Assembly: GCA_052066835.1 (NCBI GenBank)
Contig: JBQHRJ010000007.1
Direction: 5' to 3' (one strand)
Origin: UBA2821 sp902763335
GTDB lineage: Bacteria > Bacillota > Clostridia > Lachnospirales > Lachnospiraceae
DNA length: 64,000 bases
Under the pieces are notes generated by a model. That model made no database searches. It had not been told where the DNA came from and worked only from the letters and a program-made list of their open reading frames with translations. Below are positions 17,935 through 26,724 of the stretch, in pieces (the stretch's first letter is position 1; the number at the start of each line of letters is the position of its first letter). The position numbers and the translations under genes are program-made.

Positions 17935-18900
17935 CTACCTTTCTTTCGCTCTGCTTCTATGATTTTTCTGCAATTCTTCCAACACTTCGGGCGGTATTTT
18001 TGACAGCAGCCGCCCCATCTGCTCGTTGGTTCTCTGCAATTCAAATATCTTCTGATTCGCTTTCTGCACCTTTAGTTCCTGCTCGTACTTTTCATCACGC
18101 ATACGCCCCGCATAGTCTGATTCCTGCCCAATTCTCTCTTTCAAACTGTCGATATACGCCTGCTGTTTCCCGATTTCCTTAGAGAATTTCTCCACGTCTG
18201 GCAGCCATGCAGAGAGTAAATCTAACGCTTTATCCCTTTTCTTCCCTGCGTTAAAGGCGTTGATGTCGGATAGGGCAGACACGATTTCTTCATACTGTTT
18301 ATCAAGCCTGCCGCCTAATTTATAGAGCCATGTGGGGACGTGTTTCCGCTTGGTTTCCATTGAGGACTGCCCCCGTTCAAGCTGATTCCACCGTGAGGAC
18401 ATCCGCTCATGGTAGGCGGTCTGCCACTCGGATAATGATTTCTGGTTGCCTAAGATAGCTTTCGCTGACAGCTTATTGTCTGGCGTAATCGGCACAAAGC
18501 AGAGGTGCATATGGGGCGTTCTCTCGTCCATATGGACGACAGCGGAGAGGATATTCTGCTTTCCAACACGCTCCGAAATGAAGTCAAGAGCCGTCTGGAA
18601 ATACGCTTTTTGTTCTTCGGGCGGTAACTGGTTCATAAATTCTGGTGAAGCTGTGATGAGCGTTTCCACCATCATCACGCTGTCTTTCCTTGTCCTGCAC
18701 CCCGCTTCGGCTACCATGCGGTTAATCTCTTTCTTGTAGGTGTACTTTGGTGGTGCTATGAGATGGTAATTGTTTTTAGAGCGTTCCATATCTATATCTG
18801 GGTTGCTTTTGTAGGCTTCTTTCTTCCGCTCGTTGTGGCGTTCACAAGCCGCAACGCCGCCCGCTTTTCGTTTCTGGAAACGCAGGATTGCATAAGGCAT
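17935..18900 (-). CDS. MOBV-family relaxase (Mob/Pre)
   Basis: A 321-residue plasmid-type mobilization/recombination enzyme that nicks oriT to start transfer. The MOBV histidine cluster is in 'VVHMDERTPHMHLCFVPI', and 'YAILRFQKRKAGG' and 'HNERKKEAYKSNPD' form the typical N-terminus. The C-terminal third is coiled-coil. I chose ATG 18900 because a GGAGG site precedes it; the longer frame upstream is coding through repeat DNA. A pMV158-like oriT lies about 300 bases upstream, matching the relaxase family. Confidence 0.92.
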   Translation of the reverse strand: MPYAILRFQKRKAGGVAACERHNERKKEAYKSNPDIDMERSKNNYHLIAPPKYTYKKEINRMVAEAGCRTRKDSVMMVETLITASPEFMNQLPPEEQKAYFQTALDFISERVGKQNILSAVVHMDERTPHMHLCFVPITPDNKLSAKAILGNQKSLSEWQTAYHERMSSRWNQLERGQSSMETKRKHVPTWLYKLGGRLDKQYEEIVSALSDINAFNAGKKRDKALDLLSAWLPDVEKFSKEIGKQQAYIDSLKERIGQESDYAGRMRDEKYEQELKVQKANQKIFELQRTNEQMGRLLSKIPPEVLEELQKNHRSRAKER

Positions 18901-18941
18901 AGGCGGATTCCTCCTTTCTTTCGGCGGGTGACCGTCCTTTG

Positions 18942-19485
18942 GGGTGACAGCGGTGACGGTGGTGACAGCAGTTTTGGGATACCCCCTGCCGACTGCCGCA
19001 ACTGTCACCCTCACCCCCTGCATGACGGTCATGTCGATGATGACGGTGTTTTTGGGATACCCCCCTCGCAAGAGCCGTCACCGTCATGCCGCCATTCTTT
19101 TATCCGAAGCCGTAAGGCGTAGGATAGCAGGGCACAGCCCTGCCTTAAGGGAGTCCAGAGGGAACGTCTGGCACACGACTTTGCAGGGCAAAGTGTAGTG
19201 TGTTACACCCTGTAAACGCAGTCGGAAAAATCGGAATGATTTTTCTGACCGCAGGGGTGGTTTTACACGACCGAAAAGGGCGAGTAAATCTCACGCCTGC
19301 ATTTTGCGTTTACGGGGTGTTCTCCCGTAGGGATGACAGCGGCAGGGTATCCTAAAATCACTGTCACCACCGTCACTGCTGTCACCCGCAGGGCAGAGCC
19401 GCCAGCTTTACATGGCTTTAAGCGTCAATGACAGTAACAGGGGGGTATCCTAATATCGCTGTCACCACCATCACCGCTGTCACCC
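18942..19485. repeat. four long iteron-like repeats in two inverted pairs flanking oriT
   Basis: Four copies, about 43-45 bp each, built from GTGACGGTGGTGACAG-like and TTTTGGGATACCCC-like parts. Two (18942-18985, 19021-19065) point one way. Two (about 19344-19386, 19442-19485) point the other way (GGGGTATCCTAA, TGTCACCACC). The last overlaps the 3' end of repA. The pair of pairs encloses oriT and a further inverted repeat (TGTAAACGCA / TGCGTTTACG, 19210-19316). This is likely the replication origin or a RepA/ParB binding array. Confidence 0.75.
19178..19205 (+). other. oriT of MOBV (pMV158) type
   Basis: ACTTTGC (19178-19184) and GCAAAGT (19188-19194) form a hairpin directly followed by GTAGTGTGTTAC. 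This matches the pMV158 origin of transfer, where nicking occurs in TAGTGTG/TTA; here that would be after 19202. It is next to the MOBV relaxase gene. Confidence 0.82.
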
Positions 19486-20450
19486 GCCCTCCTTGCAAGG
19501 GCAATCCGCCTGCCGTCTTTCCTGCGGCTGTACTGGTAGCAGATACGGTTCTCGCTTAAAAATGTGGTGCGGTATTCATTCAGCCATTTCGTAATCACCG
19601 TGGGTATGGTTTCCGTTTCCCCCATAGCGGCTAACAGTTCCGTTGCCGTGCCTATCCATTCTTCCTTATCCCTCATAAAATCCACCAACCGAAAAAGGAC
19701 ATCTGGTATCGTTTCTTTCGCAAGCTGCTCCTGCGTTTTCCGCTCCACAAGCTCCCAACGGCAATCACGGAAACGCAGCGTGTATTCCTGATAAGGCGTG
19801 TCCCTGCCCGTCACATACAGCTTGGCGGTGTCAGACGCACGTTTCTCCTTTTCCAGAACAAAGGTAGCGTCCGCACTCCCCGTTAATCCTGTCGTCCCAG
19901 ACACCTTGTTGAACACGTCGCTGTCATTCTGCTTTCGGATGTGGTGTACGACAATGACCGCCAGAGAGTGCCTGTCGGCAAAGTCTTTGATGAGGGAGAT
20001 GTCCCCATAGTCGCTTGCATAGGCATTGTCTTTTGAAGCTGTACGGACTTTCTGCAAGGTATCAATGACAATGAGCCTGCTGTCTGGGTAATCTTTCAGA
20101 TAATCTTCAAGCTGCACGATAAGACCGTCTGACAGCTTGCAGCTTGCCACGGCAAAGTGGAGCCGCCCGCTTGCTTCGTCCGTCAAACGAAATAACCTGT
20201 CCTGTATGCGGCAGAACGTGTCCTCAAGGCAGAGGTAAAGCACATCGCCCTCCATTGTCGGCATATCCCATAAAGGGATTCCCTGCGACACGCATAAGCA
20301 TAGCTTCAGCATGAGCCAGCTTTTGCCTATCTTCTGTGAGCCGCAGAACAGCGATAAGCCTGTCGGGATAAGGCTGTCCACCACAAAGGATGGTTTCTCA
20401 AGCGGTTCATAAAGGAGCGTTTCGGCGTTGACTGTCTGTAACTTCTGCAT
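19425..20450 (-). CDS. RepA-type AAA_25 replication ATPase
   Basis: A 341-residue RecA-fold ATPase related to the hexameric RepA helicase of mobilizable plasmids. Walker A is 'FCGSQKIGKSWLM', Walker B 'LIVIDTLQKV', with the sensor motif 'VIVVHHIRKQ' and 'GSADATFVLEK'. The C-terminal winged region ('GTATELLAAMG') is followed by a tail encoded by the iteron-like repeat ('DSGDGGDSDIRIPP'). Start ATG 20450 follows GGAGG. It would unwind the element's origin, probably in the adjacent repeat region. Confidence 0.88.
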   Translation of the reverse strand: MQKLQTVNAETLLYEPLEKPSFVVDSLIPTGLSLFCGSQKIGKSWLMLKLCLCVSQGIPLWDMPTMEGDVLYLCLEDTFCRIQDRLFRLTDEASGRLHFAVASCKLSDGLIVQLEDYLKDYPDSRLIVIDTLQKVRTASKDNAYASDYGDISLIKDFADRHSLAVIVVHHIRKQNDSDVFNKVSGTTGLTGSADATFVLEKEKRASDTAKLYVTGRDTPYQEYTLRFRDCRWELVERKTQEQLAKETIPDVLFRLVDFMRDKEEWIGTATELLAAMGETETIPTVITKWLNEYRTTFLSENRICYQYSRRKDGRRIALARRAGDSGDGGDSDIRIPPCYCH

Positions 20451-21079
20451 GGCTTTCCTCCTTTCGGGCGGTGTCTTTGTTTTCGTTGCACATAGGCGTT
20501 GACCTCCTTAAAAATAGATTTACTCCCACGGAAAAAAGTGAGAGTATGTAATGCCGCCAATCCCACACAAATAAAAAACAGATTTCTATTTCGGGCGGTG
20601 TCGGTCACGGTTGGAGATATTTCTTCAATTTCCGCCTTTACTTTCTCCTTTGCAATCGCAACAGATTTCTGTATTGCCGAAGCGGTGCAATGCTCCATAG
20701 CGGCGATTTGGTAAAAATTGAACTCATACTCGTAGTAGAGCAGGAAACGCCGCCTTTGTATCTCTGGAAGGCTCCCAACCGCCTTATAGAGCGTTTCATT
20801 CCGTTCTTCCTCAACCATGCGTTCATCAAGGCTCTTAGGCACACGCAACGCCCGTCTGTAAAGGGTTTCGTCCCATACCTCGTTAAACTCCCTGTGCCGC
20901 TCGTCCCATTAGAAAAGATTCCTGTTCCTGCGCTCCATCTGCCGAAACTCCATAAAGAACTGTTCCGACACTTCCAACTCGTGGGATTTGCCCTGCCCGT
21001 CCTTAAAGCTGATAAAATACCTTGTGCCGCTTTCCGTGGATTCCTCCCGAAGCGTGTATGCCTTAACCCTGTATGCCAT
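20327..21079 (-). pseudogene. sigma-70-like element regulator, interrupted by TAA
   Basis: From ATG 21079 (behind GGAGG) the frame gives 'AYRVKAYTLREES', 'FISFKDGQGKSHELEVSEQF' and 'FRQMERRNRNLF', then a TAA (20911-20909), then without a frame change 'WDERHREFNEVWDETLYRRA' and a region-4-like helix-turn-helix ('GSLPEIQRRRFLLYYE', 'FNFYQIAAMEHCTASAIQKS'). Relatives carry a Gln at the stop position (CAA to TAA). The 3' part runs into the start of repA in another frame, so the original end is unclear; 20327 is where the frame stops. Confidence 0.7.
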
Positions 21080-21162
21080 CCTGTTGTCCTCCTGCAAAAA
21101 ATGAGTGAGGGGATTTCCATCCCTCACCCAGTAGCCCGCAGGATGGCAGGCTGTTTTAGAAG

Positions 21163-21588
21163 CTATAAAATTTTCCGCAGCTTCTTCCGCAGATGGTCTA
21201 ACCTCGCATAGATGGCACCAGTCGTCAAATGCACAAGCGGGGCAATCTCCTTTGTGGAATACCCCTGCATTTTCAGCAGGACGATTTTCAAGGTACGCCC
21301 GTCCACCGTGACTAATACTTGATAGAGATTTTCGCTCTCAATCTCTTCCAGTAACTCCGCAACCGTACCCACTTCCGCCTGCCGCTCCCTGCCTGCCATG
21401 TCCTCAAGATATTCCGCAACGTCATTCGTCCATCGGTAAAACCGCCTGTTGGAATTGAAGTCTGCCCTGTCCGCCATGCGTATCTGCTCAATGGTCGCTT
21501 CATCAACGCCGCACTCACGCAGCAGCTTTTCCTCCGCTTCTTTCCAGATACGCCATTTCCTGTCCTCCCGTCCGTGGTTGTATGCCAT
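21163..21588 (-). CDS. sigma-70 region 4-like helix-turn-helix protein
   Basis: A 141-residue protein starting at ATG 21588 behind GGAGG. The N-terminal two thirds is helical ('WKEAEEKLLRECGVDEATI', 'RRFYRWTNDVAEYL'). The C-terminus is a sigma region-4/LuxR-like helix-turn-helix ('LLKMQGYSTKEIAPLVHLTT', 'YARLDHLRKKLRKIL'). Similar small sigma-like proteins accompany RepA and MOBV genes on these elements and are presumed to control them. The promoter target is unknown. Confidence 0.75.
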   Translation of the reverse strand: MAYNHGREDRKWRIWKEAEEKLLRECGVDEATIEQIRMADRADFNSNRRFYRWTNDVAEYLEDMAGRERQAEVGTVAELLEEIESENLYQVLVTVDGRTLKIVLLKMQGYSTKEIAPLVHLTTGAIYARLDHLRKKLRKIL

Positions 21589-21682
21589 TCTTACTTCCTC
21601 CAATCAGAATTGATTGAGAGGGCAGAGAAAAGCCCCCTCATCTTCCCAAAGGAAAAAACAAGGGGGCTGAACGCCTTAAATT

Positions 21683-22195
21683 TTAATTTTCTATTATCTT
21701 TCTTAGTTTTATTAGGATTCTGGCTTTGCGTTTGTTTACAACGCTCTGGGTTATGCCCAACCTCGCCCCGACTTCACGCTCGGAAAGTCCGTCAAAAAAG
21801 ATTGCCTGTATCAGCTCCTGTTCACTATCCGACAGCAAAGGCAGGGCGGCTTTCAGCCTGTCCACCATGACCGCATTGACAACGGTTTCTGCAATGTCCA
21901 CCGCTTCATCAGTGATAAAGTCCAGAGGATTCCCCTCGCTGTCCGTAAATCCGTCGAGAGATAGCAGTCTATTCTTTGTATCTAATTTTTGCAGATAACG
22001 CCACCGTTCCTTGTCACGGTAGAAGTCTGTGTATTGCTCCCTCACGACTTCAAGCAGACAGCCTTGAATGGGGATAAACAGCTTGTCCATATAGGTCTGG
22101 TCGGATTCCCTGCAACGGCAGAACTCCGTGTAGGATAATTCCACATAGCCGCCACTTTCTCTGATATATACCTTTCTTGGTGCATATTTCACCAT
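21683..22195 (-). CDS. RNA polymerase sigma factor-like protein
   Basis: A 170-residue sigma-70-family protein starting at ATG 22195 behind GGGAGGTATTT. The C-terminal region 4 is clear ('ALPLLSDSEQELIQAIFFDG', 'SEREVGARLGITQSVVNKRK'). The N-terminal part ('GGYVELSYTEFCRCRESDQT') is typical of element-borne sigma-like genes. It heads the group of three regulator genes upstream of repA on the same strand. Confidence 0.8.
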   Translation of the reverse strand: MVKYAPRKVYIRESGGYVELSYTEFCRCRESDQTYMDKLFIPIQGCLLEVVREQYTDFYRDKERWRYLQKLDTKNRLLSLDGFTDSEGNPLDFITDEAVDIAETVVNAVMVDRLKAALPLLSDSEQELIQAIFFDGLSEREVGARLGITQSVVNKRKARILIKLRKIIEN

Positions 22196-22743
22196 AAATA
22201 CCTCCCATCTGAATTTTTGAAATGTAAAAAATCCAGATGGAGAGGCGGAGAACGACACCGCATATCAGAAACAGCCCTACGGCACTTTCCAACAAAAATC
22301 GACAAAAGAAAAACCGCAAAGGCTCTGTGACCTTTACGGTTATAGGAAATAGTAATTCTATTGTATGGAGATTGTACTTCTACTTTCAAGGTGAGAAGTA
22401 CCGTTGCACTGGCAGAAATTTTTTTAACTGGTTTCCTGCCGTTCTCTGATATGCTATGTATTGATAAATTTTGCTTCGTATGAGCAGATAGATAACTGCC
22501 CGAAAAAAGGACATAAAAAAAATCCCTCCAAATTTAAAAACAAATTCAGAGGGTAATTTAGGGTATAACAAAATAACCCACCCGAATATCGTTTTTTTTA
22601 TTTGGTGAGTTTGTTCTTTCAAATACGAAACAAATGCTCATGTACGGTAAAGTATCACAAGAAAATTATGTCGAATTGACAGCCGCCTCCGCTATACCGA
22701 ATAAGGAAATAAAGAGTCCTCAAATTTTGCGCTACTAAATGAA
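22196..22743. other. intergenic region between sigma-like gene and tet(40), no gene seen
   Basis: About 550 bases of AT-rich sequence with several short frames in both strands but no frame with a ribosome site and family features. It would hold the promoter of the sigma-like gene. I see nothing else I can support. Confidence 0.5.
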
Positions 22744-22771
22744 GACGAGCGGAAGTAATCTCCCGCTCGTC
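22744..22771 (-). terminator. probable terminator after tet(40)
   Basis: GACGAGCGG (22744-22752) pairs with CCGCTCGTC (22763-22771), 9-bp GC-rich stem and 10-base loop, 21 bases past the tet(40) stop. The T-run after it is weak. Confidence 0.55.
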
Positions 22772-22792
22772 AGTAAACTTAACTATGCCATA

Positions 22793-24013
22793 TCAATCCC
22801 GCTTCTTTCCCGCCACCGGCACTAAGAACAGCGCGGGCAACAGCAGGAAAGCGGTACAGACCAGCCCCCAGGGTATGGACACCTGCTGGGCTACCAGCCC
22901 CACAATAGGCCCGCCGATGATCTGCCCGAAAGAGTCCAGCTGTCCGCTGGTGGAAAAGACTGTGGCGCGCATTTTCTCATCCACATGGTCGTTCATCCAG
23001 GCGGCCAGCACAGGCTCCTTGATGGTGCGCATAAGCCCCGCCAGCAGGAACACCAACAACATGAACCAAAAGCTCCGCCCCACCGCGAAGAGAACCAGGC
23101 ACAGGATATACCCGGCGCTGGTGGACATGACCACACTGGTTCGGCTGACAGTCCCTTTTTTCTCCATGCGGGCGATGAGCAACTGAGAAGCCAGAATACC
23201 TAAGCCGTTGCCGATAAGACTGATAACACCGAACCAAGTGACGCTGTTCAGCGGCCCGATAACGGGTATTACCGTGTCATCCAGAAAATGAGCGGTGGAG
23301 AGCCGGTCAAAGCCTTCACTGGCAAGTCCCCCGCATAGTGTGATTGCTAAGAGCGCCAGCAACACAGGTGCGCCTTTCACAAAGCCCAGGTTGAGCTTGA
23401 ACAGGCAGACAAAGTCTTTAAGCAAGCCCTGCCGTTCCTCAATAGCAGGGGAGAAGTTGGTTTCTGGCATGATGCGAACCATCACCAGCCCCAACAACAA
23501 GCACAAACTGCCCCCCAAGATGACAGGCATTTGCAGGTTTATGTTTCCCAGCAGTGTGCCCAGCACCACGCCCAGAACGCCGCCGATTTGCCCCATTTGA
23601 CTGCCCCGCAGGAACACCTTGTCTATGGGTTTGTCCTCTTCCTCCGAGGCAATCCACGCCTCCAGAGCGCCGGTGATGAAGGTATCACCGCAACCCCAGA
23701 CAACCTGGGCCAGCAGAACCGGCGCGAACCACGGTAGCGCACCCTCCATCAGAAAGCCCAGGCCGTAGAGGAACATTCCAATCAGCACCGAGCGCCGACG
23801 GCTATACAAATCCGCCACCACACCGGTGGGTATCTCGAACAGAAAGCAGGAGGTCTCCAGAACCGTCCCTACCAGGACAAGCTGGAAAGCATCCAGCTGC
23901 ACCACCTCCAGGTGGTACACGATGGAAAGCACTGTGGACATAGAAACCGCCAGGGAACAGACAAATCGGAACAGCAGGTAGACAGAATATGCCTTTGAAT
24001 TTTTAGCAAACAT
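22793..24013 (-). CDS. tet(40): tetracycline efflux MFS transporter Tet(40)
   Basis: A 406-residue 12-helix MFS exporter that pumps tetracycline out across the cytoplasmic membrane. 'AFQLVLVGTVLETSCFLFEI' and 'PTGVVADLYSRRRSVLIG' (MFS motif A after helix 2) are visible. The sequence and the 406-residue length from ATG 24013 (ribosome site AAAGGAG) match what I recall of Tet(40). It sits 50 bases downstream of tet(O/32/O), the linkage in which tet(40) was first described. It shares the tet leader transcript, and its GC content is higher than that of the neighbouring tet gene. Confidence 0.88.
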   Translation of the reverse strand: MFAKNSKAYSVYLLFRFVCSLAVSMSTVLSIVYHLEVVQLDAFQLVLVGTVLETSCFLFEIPTGVVADLYSRRRSVLIGMFLYGLGFLMEGALPWFAPVLLAQVVWGCGDTFITGALEAWIASEEEDKPIDKVFLRGSQMGQIGGVLGVVLGTLLGNINLQMPVILGGSLCLLLGLVMVRIMPETNFSPAIEERQGLLKDFVCLFKLNLGFVKGAPVLLALLAITLCGGLASEGFDRLSTAHFLDDTVIPVIGPLNSVTWFGVISLIGNGLGILASQLLIARMEKKGTVSRTSVVMSTSAGYILCLVLFAVGRSFWFMLLVFLLAGLMRTIKEPVLAAWMNDHVDEKMRATVFSTSGQLDSFGQIIGGPIVGLVAQQVSIPWGLVCTAFLLLPALFLVPVAGKKRD

Positions 24014-24063
24014 GAAGTTACATTCTCCTTTCAAATCTCATTTTATATGACTTTTGCAAGCTG

Positions 24064-25983
24064 TTAAGCTAACTTGTGGAACATATGCCGAACCTTATCT
24101 ATACGGCTATTCGGGCGGCGGGGTTGGCAAATAAATTTACCAATAGCTGGCTGGTATCCTTTTAACTCTGTCAAGCAGACTCCCTGCCCATTTGTGAAAT
24201 AAGTTAAATCGTTCCTGTATTCTTGAATACATCTAGCAGGGATTTCTCCTTTCAGAATGACCTCGTCATTCTTTATCTGAGTACTTACAATATCTGCACA
24301 ATACCTTGGAGCATCATGATACGCCCGTGAGAGATATTCCTGCGGTGCATAAATTTCAAAGTGGAGATATGGCTCTAATAGTTCTGTCCCTGCTTTTTTT
24401 AAAGCCTGCTCCAATACGATAGGGGAAAGCAGCCGAAAGTCTGCGGGGGTACTTACAGGACTATAATACAATCCATATTCAAAACAGATTTTACAGTCTG
24501 TCACTTTCCATCCATACAGCCCCTGCTCGCAGCCATAAAGAACCCCCTCCATAACCGCATTTTGGAACGATTGATTTAAATATCCAAGTGAAACTCTGCT
24601 TTCATACTGCACTCCGCTTCCAATAGGGAGCGGCTCTATGGACAACCCGACAGAAGCCCAGAAAGGATTTGGCGGGACTTCTATGTGGATGGTATATTCT
24701 GCTTTTCTAAGCGGTCTTTCCATATATATAACAGTAGGCTCTTTTATTTCTGCCTCCACATGATATTTTTCCTCAAGGATGGCACAAATGACTTCCATCT
24801 GCACATTCCCCAAAAAAGATAACATAATCTCATGTGTAACAGTATCAATGTCAAAATGCAAAAGAGGGTCTGTATCAGCAATCTCTGCGAGGGCATTTAA
24901 CAGGGCTTCCCTTTGCTCCGGCTTTTGCGGCTCTACCGTTGTCCGAAGTAATGGCATGGGATTATCAATCCATGTTTTGTGAGGCAGGAGTTTTTCATTT
25001 CCCAGAATGTCGTTCAGTTTCAAAGTATCATCAGCTAAAATAACAATTTCTCCCGGACAGGCATGGTCAGCCGGGACGATTTCACCATTTGACGGAACAC
25101 ACATCTCTGTGATTTTTATTTTCTCTTTTTCAGATATTCTAATAACATCCCTCAAATGCAATGTTCCGCTATATATACGCACATAAACAAAACGCCGCCT
25201 TTTCTCTGAATATTCAATCTTAAAAACCTGCCCGCATAGTTCAGATTGACCTTCAGGCGTTGATGAATAAAATTTACTGGCAATTACTTCTATAAGCTGC
25301 CGAATCCCCAGATTGTTTTTAGCGCTTCCGTGATAAACGGGAAATAACGTTCCGTTTTGGAATCTCCTGTTTTCTTCCTGTTCCAGTTCTGACATTTTAA
25401 ACGGTTTCCCTGACATATATTTCTCTAATAGTTCATCGTTTCCCATAATTACCGCATCCCACTGTTCCATATCGTCATTGTCCGTTACATTTATATGGGG
25501 ATGCTGCCCAACCTTTTGCTTCACTATAATTTCCGAAGAAAGCTTTGCTTTCATTTCCCGATATACCATTGGCAAATCAATCCCCTCTTGGTCAATTTTA
25601 TTGATGAAAAAAATTGTCGGAATCTTCATTATCTGTAGTGCATGAAACAGTATACGGGTCTGTGCCTGTATGCCATCCTTTGCAGAAACTAATAATACTG
25701 CTCCGTCTAATACGGATAAAGAACGGTATACTTCCGCCAAAAAATCCATATGGCCTGGCGTATCTATAATGTTGACTTTTACATCCTCCCACTGAAAAGA
25801 TGTCACTGCTGTCTGGATAGTGATTCCCCTTTGACGCTCCAAATTCATTGTATCTGTCCTTGTTGTGCCTTCATCTACGCTCCCTAGTTCTGCAATTGCA
25901 CCACTGGTATACAATAAACTTTCCGTTAATGTTGTCTTTCCTGCGTCAACGTGAGCCAGAATGCCTATGTTAATTATTTTCAT
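24064..25983 (-). CDS. tet(O/32/O): mosaic ribosomal protection protein Tet(O/32/O)
   Basis: A 639-residue EF-G-like GTPase that removes tetracycline from the ribosome. G1 is 'AHVDAGKTTLTES', G3 'DTPGHMDF', G4 'NKIDQ'. Residues 1 to about 290 and about 400 to 639 read like Tet(O) ('KIEYSEKRRRFVYVRIYSG', 'LERQRGITIQTAV'). The middle ('CVPSNGEIVPADHACPGEI', 'DDTLKLNDILGNEKLLPHK', 'ADTDPLLHFDIDTVTHEI') reads like Tet(32). This is the mosaic pattern named O/32/O. Length and ends match. It is transcribed behind a classic attenuator leader and followed by tet(40). Confidence 0.9.
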   Translation of the reverse strand: MKIINIGILAHVDAGKTTLTESLLYTSGAIAELGSVDEGTTRTDTMNLERQRGITIQTAVTSFQWEDVKVNIIDTPGHMDFLAEVYRSLSVLDGAVLLVSAKDGIQAQTRILFHALQIMKIPTIFFINKIDQEGIDLPMVYREMKAKLSSEIIVKQKVGQHPHINVTDNDDMEQWDAVIMGNDELLEKYMSGKPFKMSELEQEENRRFQNGTLFPVYHGSAKNNLGIRQLIEVIASKFYSSTPEGQSELCGQVFKIEYSEKRRRFVYVRIYSGTLHLRDVIRISEKEKIKITEMCVPSNGEIVPADHACPGEIVILADDTLKLNDILGNEKLLPHKTWIDNPMPLLRTTVEPQKPEQREALLNALAEIADTDPLLHFDIDTVTHEIMLSFLGNVQMEVICAILEEKYHVEAEIKEPTVIYMERPLRKAEYTIHIEVPPNPFWASVGLSIEPLPIGSGVQYESRVSLGYLNQSFQNAVMEGVLYGCEQGLYGWKVTDCKICFEYGLYYSPVSTPADFRLLSPIVLEQALKKAGTELLEPYLHFEIYAPQEYLSRAYHDAPRYCADIVSTQIKNDEVILKGEIPARCIQEYRNDLTYFTNGQGVCLTELKGYQPAIGKFICQPRRPNSRIDKVRHMFHKLA

Positions 25984-26024
25984 GTGATTTTCCTCCTATC
26001 AACACCCAAAAAAGGGCATAAAAA

Positions 26025-26056
26025 TACCCAGTGATAAATACTCCTATCACTGGGTA
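26025..26056 (-). terminator. tet attenuator terminator
   Basis: TACCCAGTGATA (26025-26036) and TATCACTGGGTA (26045-26056) form a 12-bp stem, 8-base loop, followed on the minus strand by TTTTT. It lies between the leader peptide and tet(O/32/O) and is the known attenuation hairpin of the tet(M/O) class. Confidence 0.88.
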
Positions 26057-26207
26057 AATAACTCCAATAGCCCCAAAACACTTATATGTTTTCGGGCATA
26101 TAAAATTACATGATAAAAGTATTCTTAAACTGGGTACAAAAAACTAAGCCCCATATTAAAAGTGAAACGGGACTGCTACTTTTTGTTCCCACTATCAAAT
26201 TGACAGT

Positions 26208-26231
26208 TTATTTAAGAATACCTTGCCGCAT
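26208..26231 (-). CDS. tet leader peptide MRQGILK
   Basis: A seven-codon frame with ATG at 26231 behind AAGGAG, followed by TAA (26210-26208). The same leader peptide occurs in the tet(M)/tet(O) leader. Translation past it would change pairing in the downstream leader, where 'CCCAGTTTAAGAATAC' can pair with the leader coding region. Confidence 0.75.
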   Translation of the reverse strand: MRQGILK

Positions 26232-26263
26232 ATTTATCAACTCCTTGTATAATACTGAATCTA

Positions 26264-26292
26264 ATTATATTCCTTAACCCTTTATTTGTCAA
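26264..26292 (-). promoter_or_regulatory. tet promoter
   Basis: TTGACA (26292-26287), 17-base spacer, TATAAT (26269-26264): a perfect sigma-A promoter reading into the tet leader. Confidence 0.9.
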
Positions 26293-26317
26293 GCTGACAA
26301 ACTAAAGCAGAAAAAGC

Positions 26318-26336
26318 GGCAGGATTTCCCCCTGCC
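26318..26336 (-). terminator. terminator after tnpV
   Basis: GGCAGG (26318-26323) pairs with CCTGCC (26331-26336), followed on the minus strand by GCTTTTTCTG. It separates tnpV from the tet promoter. Confidence 0.65.
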
Positions 26337-26349
26337 ACTAATCATCTGT

Positions 26350-26724
26350 TTATGCAAAAATAATTTCCTTTTCCACAATCTCCCTCGCACAAGCCCTTAT
26401 GTTATTGAGGCATCCTGTCCATTCTAAGGCGTTTTCTGCCTTTAGCTGTTCCGTTATGCCCTGTGCCTGTTTCATACCCTCTATGAGCCTTTCAAAGCGT
26501 TCCTGTGCCTGTCTGTTGATGTCGGCAAGGTAGGCGTTTAGCCTGCCGCTTGTAAGAAGATTGGTGTATGTAACTTTACGGTACTGTTTTAGATAATCTA
26601 AATGCCGTTGCCCCCAGATGCCTATTGCCTGTTCTTCTTCGGCGGGTACAGTTAAGCACGGTATCAAATAATCCCCTTGCCTTTCGTATTTGCCGCCCAG
26701 TTCCTCAAATAATGATTTTGCCAT
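26350..26724 (-). CDS. TnpV-type transposon protein
   Basis: A 124-residue protein of the TnpV family found on Tn4451-like elements: 'FEELGGKYERQGDYLIPCL', 'GIWGQRHLDYLKQYRKVTY', 'GRLNAYLADINRQAQERFE' and the C-terminal 'GCLNNIRACAREIVEKEII'. Its function is not known. It is the outermost gene at the right end of the element, 55 bases from the att sequence, and is oriented like the recombinase at the other end. Confidence 0.85.
   Translation of the reverse strand: MAKSLFEELGGKYERQGDYLIPCLTVPAEEEQAIGIWGQRHLDYLKQYRKVTYTNLLTSGRLNAYLADINRQAQERFERLIEGMKQAQGITEQLKAENALEWTGCLNNIRACAREIVEKEIIFA

Noticed and set aside
18792..19198. Several overlapping open frames on both strands
   Set aside because: They run through the iteron-like repeats and oriT region; the relaxase start at 18900 with GGAGG explains the coding part.
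11490..20911. Programmed recoding (pyrrolysine or selenocysteine) at the in-frame stops
   Set aside because: Stops are TAG, TAG and TAA at positions expected to be Gln, with no recoding element visible; simple mutation is the cheaper explanation, so it is kept only as an open finding.
22196..22740. Possible small genes between the sigma-like gene and tet(40)
   Set aside because: Frames are short, lack ribosome sites and overlap each other; nothing recognisable.
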